This document shows positions 1 through 6,282 of a stretch of 6,612 bases of DNA, one piece after another. The stretch covers positions 1-6,612 of the forward strand of contig CAKZSF010000314.1 in the NCBI GenBank assembly GCA_937920575.1. The letters run 5' to 3'. This stretch comes from an uncultured Sphingomonadaceae bacterium. Lineage in GTDB: Bacteria > Pseudomonadota > Alphaproteobacteria > Sphingomonadales > Sphingomonadaceae. Position 1 is the stretch's first letter. The number at the start of each line of letters is the position of its first letter. Under the pieces are notes generated by a model. It was not told the origin of the DNA. It saw nothing but the letters and a program-made list of their open reading frames with translations, and did no database searches. The position numbers and the translations under genes were made by a program.

Positions 1-360
1 CAGCGAGAAGCTGGAATTGGCGAACGCGTTTTGCATCATACCCATCATAATCAGGCCGGGTGCCACAAATGTCGCGAACGGCACGCCGAGCACTTCGCGC
101 CCTTCCCGCCCCAATGCGACAGTAAAGATCACCAAAAACAGCAGCGTTGTGACGGCTGGGGCCCAAATAGTCTGGGTCTGCACCTTGAGAAATCGCCTCA
201 CCTCCTTCATATAGAGAGTCCAGAGGCCGATACGGTTCAATCCATGGATCACGGGTTCCCCTGGTGGAGAGAATACTCCCATTTTATCTGACCGCACGTC
301 AGTAGAATGGACAGCGGTGTTTCCAGCAGGTTGTGGATCGGAATGCGATTGATTGCTCAT
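1..360 (-). CDS. ABC-2 type transporter permease, N-terminal part (runs off window)
   Basis: This is the first 120 codons of a leftward gene, open in frame from the ATG at 358-360 to base 1, so the 3' end lies outside the window. The product should be the membrane subunit of an ABC exporter (ABC-2/YadH-like family), pairing with an ATPase that is not in view. What can be seen: a polar N-terminus of about 40 residues; a cytosolic amphipathic segment GLWTLYMKEVRRF (45-57); a first membrane helix at about 65-83 (APAVTTLLFLVIFTVAL); a charged loop (GREGREV); and the start of a second helix after the family-like FVAPGLIMMG (98-107). The start is uncertain. No Shine-Dalgarno precedes the ATG at 360. 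Other options are Met27 (ATG at 280-282) and a GTG at 250-252 that follows AGGGGA and lies closer to where I expect family members to begin. The substrate cannot be told. The family call is recognition from memory, but the hydropathy pattern is clear. Confidence 0.85.
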   Translation of the reverse strand, partial: MSNQSHSDPQPAGNTAVHSTDVRSDKMGVFSPPGEPVIHGLNRIGLWTLYMKEVRRFLKVQTQTIWAPAVTTLLFLVIFTVALGREGREVLGVPFATFVAPGLIMMGMMQNAFANSSFSL

Positions 361-437
361 GACGCGGCGAGTAAGGCGAAGCAAAGCGGCTGGCAAGACA
401 GCAAGCGCTTCTCAAGACGGGAATTGAATTTAAGCAT
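361..437. promoter_or_regulatory. Divergent intergenic region, ABC permease / gcrA
   Basis: These 77 bases separate two divergent start codons, so the gcrA promoter and probably the permease promoter lie here or inside the first codons of the opposing gene. I could not pick out a credible -35/-10 pair on either strand. There is no GANTC site (the CcrM methylation target through which GcrA acts in Caulobacter) and no full TTAA-N7-TTAA CtrA motif. A lone TTAA occurs at about 430-433. The regulatory role is inferred from position alone. Confidence 0.4.
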
Positions 438-1118
438 ATGAGTTGGACGGAAGAACGCATCGCGACCCTGACCAAAATGTGGGCAGGCGGCGCGACAGCC
501 AGTCAGATTGCAGAAGAGCTGGGCGGCGTCAGCCGCAACGCGGTTATCGGCAAGGCGCATCGCCTGGGCCTGAAATCGCGCCCCAGCCCCGTGAAAGCTG
601 CCGAGGCAGAAAAGAAGGCTCGCAAGAAGGCGGCTGACAATAAGAAGGCGGCGGCTCCTGCGAAGAAGCCGGTCAAGAAAGCGGCGGCAGCGAAACCTGC
701 GCCAGCCGCGGCCAAACCGGTTTCGACCAAGCCGCCTGCGGGCACGCCTACGCAGCCTTTGCCCAACAGATCGCCTGATCTGCCCAAAATCGTGTCGGTC
801 GGCCCCGGCGGCTTCCTCCGCCAAGGCCCAGGCGACCAGCAGGCTCCGATTCCACCAGCACCACCGCGCCGTTTGGTTCCGGAAAAGCCAAGTCCGGAAA
901 TCGCTGACAAGACCAGCCTGCTCGATTTGAGCGACAAGGTTTGCCGTTGGCCAATGGGCCACCCTGGCGAGGCGGATTTCCATTTCTGTGGCCAGGCTGT
1001 GAACCCGGGCTTTCCATATTGCGTTGAACATTGTGGCCGCGCCTATCAGGCACAGCTGCCGCGCGGTGTGCGGCGACCACCCCCACCATTGCCATTTGGC
1101 GGCCCACGGGTACGCTAA
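438..1118 (+). CDS. gcrA: GcrA cell-cycle regulator
   Basis: GcrA is the alphaproteobacterial cell-cycle transcription factor. In Caulobacter it binds DNA, prefers GANTC sites methylated by CcrM, and contacts domain 2 of the housekeeping sigma factor to raise transcription of division genes. Three parts are visible in the 226 residues. The N-terminal helix-turn-helix (about 1-46) has the family opening MSWTEER and the signature SRNAVIGKAHRLGL (32-45). A long basic low-complexity linker rich in Lys, Ala and Pro follows (about 50-115). The C-terminal sigma-interacting domain (about 160-205) has CRWPMGHPG (169-177), FHFCG (181-185) and PYCVEHC (193-199); Cys169, Cys184, Cys195 and His198 are conserved-type positions. 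The start is fixed by family convention, although no Shine-Dalgarno is evident (the nearest purine run is GGGA at about 418-421). The protein is longer than Caulobacter GcrA because of the linker and the proline-rich C-terminus. It is monocistronic or nearly so, since a strong terminator follows. Confidence 0.95.
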   Translation: MSWTEERIATLTKMWAGGATASQIAEELGGVSRNAVIGKAHRLGLKSRPSPVKAAEAEKKARKKAADNKKAAAPAKKPVKKAAAAKPAPAAAKPVSTKPPAGTPTQPLPNRSPDLPKIVSVGPGGFLRQGPGDQQAPIPPAPPRRLVPEKPSPEIADKTSLLDLSDKVCRWPMGHPGEADFHFCGQAVNPGFPYCVEHCGRAYQAQLPRGVRRPPPPLPFGGPRVR

Positions 1119-1130
1119 TTCATACAGTCC

Positions 1131-1171
1131 AAGGCCCGGTTCTCCACTGTGAGAACCGGGCCTTTTCATTT
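1131..1171 (+). terminator. Intrinsic terminator of gcrA
   Basis: A perfect 14-bp inverted repeat, AAGGCCCGGTTCTC at 1131-1144 and GAGAACCGGGCCTT at 1151-1164, encloses a 6-base loop (CACTGT). It is followed by TTCATTT, which with the two T of the stem end gives an interrupted U-rich tract. It sits 12 bases past the gcrA stop codon. The hairpin is exact and GC-rich. Only the imperfect T run leaves some doubt about efficiency. Because the stem is symmetric and starts with AA, termination of leftward transcription is possible but not favoured. Confidence 0.88.
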
Positions 1172-1185
1172 ACGGAGAGTACCTC

Positions 1186-1710
1186 ATGGCCATTTCACTG
1201 CACGCCGCCTTTGTCCCGAGTTGTCAGCAGATCCTGACCGGCATGGACGGAATGATCACCAAGGCTGAGGCGCATATTGCCGAACATGAACTCACTGATG
1301 CCGATTTGATCGATGCCCGGCTGGCTGATGATATGTGGAACCTGCCGTGGCATGTGCGCGCGTGCTGGATGCATTCGGCGTACACATTCGGACAGATGGC
1401 GGGCGGCGAGTTCACGCCAGACTTCACCACAGTACCGGATAGCTGGGAAACAATGCGCGCGATGATCGTCGATGCGCACACCAAACTGGGCGCGCTCAGC
1501 GAGGATGAAGTTGAGGCATTGGGGGACAAAACCATCGGTTTCGTGATGGGCGGGAAGCGCCTGATGGAATTTACTGGCCAGAACTTCCTGCTCAGTTTCA
1601 ACCAGCCCAATTTCTATTTCCACGCGACAACATTCTACGACATTTTGCGTCACAAGGGTGTTGCGCTGACCAAGATGGATTTTATGGGGCCGGCTCGCGT
1701 CAAGGTTTGA
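1186..1710 (+). CDS. DUF1993 family protein (DinB-like fold)
   Basis: This is a 174-residue soluble protein, probably cytoplasmic, with no signal peptide or membrane segment. It resembles the DUF1993 family (PF09351), small helical proteins placed near the DinB/YfiT-like metal-binding four-helix bundles. Family-like features are the opening MAISLHAAFVPSCQQIL, KAEAH (26-30), ARLADDM (44-50), and the strongly conserved C-terminal block with FTGQNFLL (129-136), PNFYFHATT (141-149), YDILRHKGV (151-159) and DFMG (165-168). His56, His63, His146 and His156 could be metal ligands, but I cannot confirm a site. No enzymatic role is established for the family. The start is supported by GGAGAG at 1174-1179, six bases before the ATG. 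The gene begins just beyond the gcrA terminator, and its own promoter is not obvious. The family call is recognition from memory. Confidence 0.88.
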   Translation: MAISLHAAFVPSCQQILTGMDGMITKAEAHIAEHELTDADLIDARLADDMWNLPWHVRACWMHSAYTFGQMAGGEFTPDFTTVPDSWETMRAMIVDAHTKLGALSEDEVEALGDKTIGFVMGGKRLMEFTGQNFLLSFNQPNFYFHATTFYDILRHKGVALTKMDFMGPARVKV

Positions 1711-1805
1711 TGCCCGCGTCAGACTTACGAATGTTTACAGCGGGCTGATCGATAGCGCGCTAAATCCTGCGTCAAACACATTCAGTTTGATGAAGGAAAA
1801 CACTC
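1711..1805 (+). promoter_or_regulatory. Leader region of the DUF481 barrel gene with hairpin before the RBS
   Basis: This 95-base gap precedes the outer-membrane protein gene. AAGGA at 1793-1797 is a good ribosome-binding site, eight bases before the ATG. Directly upstream, 1770-1777 and 1785-1792 can pair (TCAAAC/GTTTGA core of six perfect pairs, plus a G·U and a closing C-G) around a 7-base loop. The hairpin ends exactly where the Shine-Dalgarno begins. A promoter is expected in 1711-1770, but I see no -35/-10 pair good enough to call; TTTACA at 1734-1739 and TAAAT at 1761-1765 are too far apart. Confidence 0.5.
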
Positions 1806-2756
1806 ATGGCTCAGCGCCGCATTACTCAGCTTTCGATCAAGCTGGTCGCTCTGACCGGCCTGACCAGTCTAACTATCAATGCCCCGGTCGCATCAGCCCT
1901 CGCCCTGCCGGAATCGGTTGAGGAGATGATCGAGGCCGCGATTGCGACTGGCGACCCAGCGAAAGTGGCAACCGTTGTTGAAATCGCCAAGGCGACCAAC
2001 CCGGAAGACGCGGCCGCGATTGACGCATTGCAGGCAGGCTTCAACGCTGACCAAGAGCTCAAGGCTGCCGAGGCGGCTGCTGCAGAAGAAGAAGCTGTGC
2101 GCAGCGCGGGTCTGTTCGAAAACTGGACCGGTGAGGGGCAAGTGGGCGCATTTCGTTCCACCGGCAATTCCAGCAACACGGGCCTGACTGCGGGCGTAGG
2201 ACTGGAACGTGTCGGCATCGACTGGCGGCACAAACTGAACGCCATCGCTGACTTTCAACGCACAAACGGCGTGACCACTCGCGAACAATTTCTCGCCGCG
2301 TATGAGGCCAACTACGACGTCAGCGATCGGATGTATGTTTACGCCCTTGCCCAGTGGGAACGCGACCGTTTTCAGGGCTTCTCCTCACGCATTTCGGCCT
2401 CGGGCGGCCTCGGCTACCGCGTGATCGAGGAAGACAATATGCAGCTGTCGGTGAAAGCGGGCCCAGCCTATCGCCGCACAAGCTTCATTGGTGGCGGTAC
2501 ACAAAGCAATATCGCCGCATTGGGCGCAGTCGACTTTGATTGGCAGATCAGTGACACGATCAAGCTGACTGAAGACGCCAGCGTGTTCTGGGATCCGGAC
2601 AACACCACGTTTGTGTCCAACACGGGTTTGGAAGCAGCTCTGGGCAGCAGCCTGACCGCAAGGGTTGCTTACATTGTCGAGCATGACACGAACCCGCCGG
2701 TCGGCGCGGTATCGACCGACACATTGACGCGATTGACGCTGATTTACGGCTTCTAA
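1806..2756 (+). CDS. DUF481 (YdiY-like) outer-membrane beta-barrel protein
   Basis: This is a predicted secreted outer-membrane protein of 316 residues. The N-terminus has a basic start (MAQRR), a hydrophobic core (about 10-26) and a signal peptidase I-type site near ASA (29-31) or ALA (31-33). Residues 34-100 look helical and are rich in Ala and Glu, including an AAEAAAAEEEA stretch, so a short periplasmic coiled coil or spacer is likely. From about 105 on, alternating polar/hydrophobic strands suggest a barrel. It opens with the family-like GEGQVGAFRSTGNSSNTG (109-126) and ends in a terminal strand with C-terminal phenylalanine (LTLIYGF), the usual recognition signal for the BAM assembly machinery. 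It matches the DUF481 salt-induced outer-membrane protein type, whose substrate and role are not defined. The start is supported by AAGGA at 1793-1797. It stands apart from its neighbours and converges on the next gene. Confidence 0.85.
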   Translation: MAQRRITQLSIKLVALTGLTSLTINAPVASALALPESVEEMIEAAIATGDPAKVATVVEIAKATNPEDAAAIDALQAGFNADQELKAAEAAAAEEEAVRSAGLFENWTGEGQVGAFRSTGNSSNTGLTAGVGLERVGIDWRHKLNAIADFQRTNGVTTREQFLAAYEANYDVSDRMYVYALAQWERDRFQGFSSRISASGGLGYRVIEEDNMQLSVKAGPAYRRTSFIGGGTQSNIAALGAVDFDWQISDTIKLTEDASVFWDPDNTTFVSNTGLEAALGSSLTARVAYIVEHDTNPPVGAVSTDTLTRLTLIYGF

Positions 2757-2767
2757 ACGCTGGGCAA

Positions 2768-3448
2768 TCAGCCCTTTTGAGCGAACCAAATCCAGTGGCG
2801 CGGCCCTTTATTGTTGGGCCGTGCCCGCACTTCCACGACATCCACGCGGTAGCCCGCATCCATCAGGCGGCGTGTGAATTTGTGATCATCCGCCGCTGAC
2901 CAAATGGCGAGAATTCCGCCGGGTTTCAGCGCCTCTTTCGCTTTGGCGAGACCCGTGCGCGTGTAGAGCCGGTCATTGGGATCGCGCACCACACCGTCCG
3001 GGCCATTATCGACATCAAGCAGGATCGCATCGAATTTGGCGCACGTGCCATCGTTCGCGTCATCGATTAAGGCTGCAACATCGCAGATCACCACCTCTCC
3101 ACGCGGATCGTCAAGTGTGTCACCCGTAAGATGCGAAAGCGGCCCGCTGGCCCAATCAAGTATCTCCGGCACGATCTCAGCAACGACAACTTGACCGCCT
3201 TCGGCCAGTTTTTCGAGCGCGGCCCGATAGGTAAAGCCCATGCCGTAACCGCCAATCAGCACGCGTGGCCTTGGCGCGGTTAGCCGCTCTAGTGTCAGCT
3301 GTGCCAGCTGCTCTTCGCTGAATTGCATCCGCGTGCCCATCAACTCGTCACGCCCGAGCATGATGATGAAATCACGGCCATGACTGACAAGCGTCAGCTC
3401 ATCACCGTCGGGTATTTGCGCAGTGGCTATGGTTTCACGAGGAAGCAT
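2768..3448 (-). CDS. Spermidine synthase-like Rossmann-fold protein
   Basis: This is a 226-residue cytoplasmic protein with the class I methyltransferase/aminopropyltransferase fold. Motif I is VLIGGYGMG (63-71), the nucleotide-binding glycine loop. Motif II is AEIVPEI (90-96), whose acidic residue would hold the ribose. CDVAAL (122-127) follows, then the strand DAILLDVDNGPDG (140-152) and LKPGGILAIWSA (175-186). The spacing and VDNGPDG fit a spermidine-synthase-like subgroup, but the region lacks the D-x-x-D-P signature typical of true SpeE after that strand. The N-terminal beta-hairpin domain is also short, and the protein is smaller than SpeE (about 280-310). An aminopropyltransferase reaction therefore should not be assumed; a methyltransferase or another dcSAM/SAM-binding role is equally possible. 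The start is well supported by TAAGGAG five bases before the ATG. It lies about 50 bases beyond the pnp terminator, so it probably has its own promoter, and it ends 11 bases from the convergent DUF481 gene. Confidence 0.85.
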   Translation of the reverse strand: MLPRETIATAQIPDGDELTLVSHGRDFIIMLGRDELMGTRMQFSEEQLAQLTLERLTAPRPRVLIGGYGMGFTYRAALEKLAEGGQVVVAEIVPEILDWASGPLSHLTGDTLDDPRGEVVICDVAALIDDANDGTCAKFDAILLDVDNGPDGVVRDPNDRLYTRTGLAKAKEALKPGGILAIWSAADDHKFTRRLMDAGYRVDVVEVRARPNNKGPRHWIWFAQKG

Positions 3449-3498
3449 TTTTGCTCCTTAACCTGAACCGGTCGCACCCTCCACCAAAACAAACACCA

Positions 3499-3532
3499 GA
3501 AACGAAAAGGGCCGCCCTCTCGAGCGGCCCTT
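3499..3532 (-). terminator. Intrinsic terminator of the rpsO-pnp operon
   Basis: Read leftward, AAGGGCCGC pairs exactly with GCGGCCCTT (plus-strand arms 3507-3515 and 3524-3532). The stem can extend by a U·G and a C-G pair to close a GAGA tetraloop of the stable GNRA type. The stem is followed on the minus strand by TTTTCGTTT. It lies about 22 bases past the pnp stop codon. The geometry is that of a strong factor-independent terminator separating pnp from the spermidine-synthase-like gene. Confidence 0.88.
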
Positions 3533-3554
3533 ATCAATTTCATGGGAAAGACGC

Positions 3555-5840
3555 TTAGTCCTTCAGGAAGTCCGGAACGTGGCTGGCACCGTCGTCGCCG
3601 CCCTTGTTCTCTCCGCCATCACGGCGACCACCGCGATCATTGCCACGGCTGCGGTTGCCGCGTGGACCGCGACGGTCCCCACGATCACCGCGTGGCTTGT
3701 TCTCGCGAGGAGGACGCGTGTCTTCCAGCTCTTCGCCAGTTTCCTGATCAACGACGCGCATCGACAGACGGACTTTGCCGCGCTGATCGATCTCGAGCAC
3801 CTTGACCTTTACTTCCTGGCCTTCGCTGACAACGTCAGTGACTTTCTCAACCCGCTCGTTCTTCATTTCGGAGACGTGGACGAGACCGTCCTTGCCGCCC
3901 ATGAAGTTCACGAACGCACCGAAATCAACGATGTTGACGACTTTGCCTTCGTAGATCTTGCCGACTTCAGCCTCTTCGGTGATGCCTTCAATCCACTTCT
4001 TCGCAGCCGCAATCTCGTCAGCGTTAGAAGAGCTGATCTTGATCGTGCCTTCATCGTCGATGTCGACCTTCGCGCCGGTTTCCGCAACAATTTCACGGAT
4101 GACCTTGCCGCCTGTGCCGATAACGTCGCGGATCTTCGATTTGTCGATCTGCATCGTTTCGATACGGGGTGCGTGCTTGGACACTTCGCCGCGCGAGCTG
4201 CCCAGAGCTTCGGTCATCTTGCCCAGAATGTGCGCACGGCCAGCTTTCGCCTGCTCCAGCGCCTGAGTCATGATTTCCTGCGTGATACCGGCAACCTTGA
4301 TGTCCATCTGCAGGCTGGTGATACCCTTCTCAGAGCCAGCCACTTTGAAGTCCATGTCGCCCAAGTGATCTTCGTCACCCAGAATGTCGGACAGCACGGT
4401 GAAGTCTTCGCCTTCGAGGATCAGACCCATTGCAATACCCGAAACCGGACGCTTCAGCGGAACGCCTGCATCCATCATCGAGAGGCTGCCACCGCACACT
4501 GTTGCCATCGACGACGAGCCGTTGGACTCGGTGATGTCTGACAGAACGCGGATCGTGTACGGGAATTCTTCCGTATCGGGCAGAACCGGATGCAGCGCGC
4601 GATAAGCGAGCTTGCCGTGGCCGGTTTCACGACGGCTGGTGAAGCCAAAGCGACCCACTTCGCCGACCGAATAGGGCGGGAAGTTATAGTGCAGCATGAA
4701 GTTGTTGTACGAGAGGCCTTCCAACCCGTCGATCATCTGCTCAGCATCTTTGGTGCCCAGCGTGGTGGTGCAGATCGCCTGCGTTTCACCGCGCGTGAAC
4801 AGCGCCGAACCGTGGGTACGTGGCAGCAAGCCAACCATCGCCTCAATCGGCCGAACTTCGTCCGTCTTACGACCATCAATACGCTGGCCATCCTTCAGGA
4901 TCGCCTTACGCACGATGTCGCTTTCCAGCTTCTTCACGAGCTTAAGAATGCCCATGTACTGGCCCGGATCGCTTTCAGCCAAATCGGCATAGTGATCACG
5001 TGCCTTTTCACGAGCAGCGTTCACAGCATCCTGACGCGCGCTTTTCTCAGTCAGCTTGTAAGCTGCAGCCAGATCGTCACCGATAACACCGCGCAGCTCT
5101 TCCAGAGCAGCGGTTTTGTCTTCGACCGGATCAAGCTCCCACGGGTCTTTCGCAGCTTGCTCAGCCAGATCGACGATTGCGCCGATGACTTTACGGCTTT
5201 CCTCGTGAGCGAACATCACCGCGCCGAGCATTTGCTCTTCGGTCAATTCTTTCGCTTCGGATTCAACCATCATCACCGCGTCTTGTGTTGCAGCGACGAC
5301 GAGGTCGAGATTGCCCTCTTCACCCAGCGCGTCAGAAACGGTTGGGTTCAGAACATATTCGCCTTCATTGTTGAAACCAACGCGAGCCGCGCCGATTGGC
5401 CCCATGAACGGCAGACCCGAAATGGTCAGCGCAGCCGATGCTGCAACCATTGCAACGATATCCGGTTCAGTCTCGCCATCATAAGACAGCACCTGACAAA
5501 TCACGTTGATTTCGTTGTAGAAACCTTCGGGGAACAGCGGACGACATGGACGGTCGATCAGACGCGATGTCAGCGTCTCTTTTTCCGTCGCACGGCCTTC
5601 GCGCTTGAAGAAGCCGCCCGGAATCCGGCCTGCTGCAGAGAATTTTTCTTGATAGTGAACGGTCAGTGGGAAGAAGTCTTGGCCTTCCTTGACGCTCTTG
5701 GCGGCGGTCACAGCGCACAGCACCACGGTTTCGCCATAAGTGGCCAGAACAGCGCCGTCTGCTTGACGGGCAATCTGACCTGTTTCGAGGGTGAGGGTTT
5801 TTCCGCCCCACTCCAGCGATACGGTTTTCTTGTCGAACAT
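3555..5840 (-). CDS. pnp: Polyribonucleotide nucleotidyltransferase (PNPase)
   Basis: PNPase is a trimeric cytoplasmic 3'-5' exoribonuclease. It uses phosphate to release nucleoside diphosphates and can run backwards to add tails. The 761 residues contain every expected part. The first RNase PH core (about 10-215) has the FFKREGR RNA-channel loop (77-83). An all-helical linker follows (about 240-320). The second RNase PH core (about 322-550) carries GSSSM (441-445) for phosphate and the catalytic-type Asp491, Asp497 and Lys499 in [11 protein letters not shown] (489-499), equivalent to Asp486, Asp492 and Lys494 of E. coli. A KH domain with GTGG (575-578) comes next, then an S1 domain (about 626-695) with DFGAFVNF (639-646). 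The tail (about 705-750) is Arg/Gly/Asp-rich, and the protein ends in HVPDFLKD. The length fits alphaproteobacterial homologues. The start is supported by AAGGA about seven bases before the ATG. It is third after truB and rpsO; a structured leader and upstream hairpin suggest post-transcriptional control. Confidence 0.98.
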   Translation of the reverse strand: MFDKKTVSLEWGGKTLTLETGQIARQADGAVLATYGETVVLCAVTAAKSVKEGQDFFPLTVHYQEKFSAAGRIPGGFFKREGRATEKETLTSRLIDRPCRPLFPEGFYNEINVICQVLSYDGETEPDIVAMVAASAALTISGLPFMGPIGAARVGFNNEGEYVLNPTVSDALGEEGNLDLVVAATQDAVMMVESEAKELTEEQMLGAVMFAHEESRKVIGAIVDLAEQAAKDPWELDPVEDKTAALEELRGVIGDDLAAAYKLTEKSARQDAVNAAREKARDHYADLAESDPGQYMGILKLVKKLESDIVRKAILKDGQRIDGRKTDEVRPIEAMVGLLPRTHGSALFTRGETQAICTTTLGTKDAEQMIDGLEGLSYNNFMLHYNFPPYSVGEVGRFGFTSRRETGHGKLAYRALHPVLPDTEEFPYTIRVLSDITESNGSSSMATVCGGSLSMMDAGVPLKRPVSGIAMGLILEGEDFTVLSDILGDEDHLGDMDFKVAGSEKGITSLQMDIKVAGITQEIMTQALEQAKAGRAHILGKMTEALGSSRGEVSKHAPRIETMQIDKSKIRDVIGTGGKVIREIVAETGAKVDIDDEGTIKISSSNADEIAAAKKWIEGITEEAEVGKIYEGKVVNIVDFGAFVNFMGGKDGLVHVSEMKNERVEKVTDVVSEGQEVKVKVLEIDQRGKVRLSMRVVDQETGEELEDTRPPRENKPRGDRGDRRGPRGNRSRGNDRGGRRDGGENKGGDDGASHVPDFLKD

Positions 5841-5970
5841 GTATTTTCCTTTTGAACCCGCACGGCCTGATTGCTGCGCGGGGCCTACTGTTTCCGGGAG
5901 TTCCGGCCCGGTCCGGTGCGAGGCCTGTCTTAGCCTCTAGGCCCCTTCACCGAAATGCGAAGGATACCTG
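5841..5970 (-). promoter_or_regulatory. Structured pnp 5' leader
   Basis: This is the stretch between the rpsO terminator hairpin and the pnp start, read leftward. It contains nested complementary segments: GGGGCCTA at 5880-5887 with TAGGCCCC at 5938-5945 (8 perfect pairs), enclosing CCGGG/CCCGG (5894-5898 with 5907-5911) and GAGGC/GCCTC (5920-5924 with 5933-5937). Together these can form a three-way junction in the mRNA. The pnp ribosome-binding site (AAGGA) lies outside the fold, at about 5848-5852. In E. coli the pnp leader hairpin is cut by RNase III and then used by PNPase to repress itself. A similar role here is inference from position. Confidence 0.45.
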
Positions 5971-6000
5971 ATATTGAAAGGGCGACCGCATGGCCGCCCT
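5971..6000 (-). terminator. rpsO-pnp intercistronic terminator/attenuator hairpin
   Basis: Read leftward, AGGGCGGCC pairs with GGTCGCCCT (plus-strand arms 5992-6000 and 5979-5987) through nine pairs including one G·U. The loop is four bases (ATGC), and TTTCAATAT follows. It begins seven bases past the rpsO stop codon. The stem is strong but the U tract is short and interrupted, so partial termination with read-through into pnp is likely. It occupies the same place as the E. coli rpsO t1 hairpin, which also protects the rpsO message 3' end. Whether it terminates or mainly protects cannot be told from sequence. Confidence 0.7.
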
Positions 6001-6007
6001 CGCAAAG

Positions 6008-6277
6008 TTACTTCCGAAGCCCAAGCTTCTGGATCAGCGCGTTGTAGCGTTCGACATCCACCTTCTTCAGGTAGGCGAGCAGGCTGCGGCGCTTGTTGAC
6101 CATAGCCAGCAGGCCACGGCGTGAATGGTTGTCTTTGTGGTTGCCTTTGAAGTGTTCAGTCAGGTTGCGAATACGCTGAGTCAGGATCGCAACTTGCACT
6201 TCTGGGCTGCCCGTGTCGTTTGGTTCACGAGCGTTGTCTTTGATGATTTTTGCTTTTTCTTCGGCAGTTACCGACAT
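6008..6277 (-). CDS. rpsO: 30S ribosomal protein S15
   Basis: S15 binds the three-way junction of 16S rRNA helices 20-22 and nucleates assembly of the 30S platform; it also contributes to the intersubunit bridge. The protein is 89 residues, the same length as E. coli S15. The diagnostic segments are all present: [13 protein letters not shown] (21-33), [11 protein letters not shown] (47-57) with the rRNA-contacting His and Arg residues, KRRSLLAYL (62-70), and the C-terminal LIQKLGLRK. The start is supported by GGAG eight bases upstream. That GGAG lies inside the final codons of truB, and only five bases separate the truB stop from this start, so translational coupling is likely. It is followed by an attenuator-like hairpin and then pnp. 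Confidence 0.99.
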   Translation of the reverse strand: MSVTAEEKAKIIKDNAREPNDTGSPEVQVAILTQRIRNLTEHFKGNHKDNHSRRGLLAMVNKRRSLLAYLKKVDVERYNALIQKLGLRK

Positions 6278-6282
6278 CTTAT

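Noticed and set aside
332..340. DnaA-box-like TGTGGATCG upstream of gcrA, tempting because DnaA activates gcrA in Caulobacter
   Set aside because: Only seven of nine bases match, it is a single copy inside the permease coding region, and matches this good are common by chance.
357..1169. A 270-codon minus-strand frame covering gcrA
   Set aside because: It is antisense to a clear GcrA. The Arg/Trp/Cys-heavy composition is that of a shadow frame, and it would overlap the gcrA terminator.
1712..1745. GCCCGC/GCGGGC inverted repeat after the DUF1993 stop codon
   Set aside because: Six pairs with a 22-base loop and no following T run; not a terminator by shape and likely chance at this base composition.
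2762..2778. Possible terminator after the DUF481 gene: GGGC/GCCC stem followed by TTTT
   Set aside because: The stem is only four pairs and lies over the stop codon of the convergent gene. It is too weak to call, though some termination between the two convergent genes is expected.
3579..5855. Two long plus-strand open frames (320 and 421 codons) opposite pnp
   Set aside because: They lie antisense to an unmistakable full-length PNPase with every domain intact. Their residue mix shows no recognisable family, and long antisense frames are expected opposite GC-biased codons.
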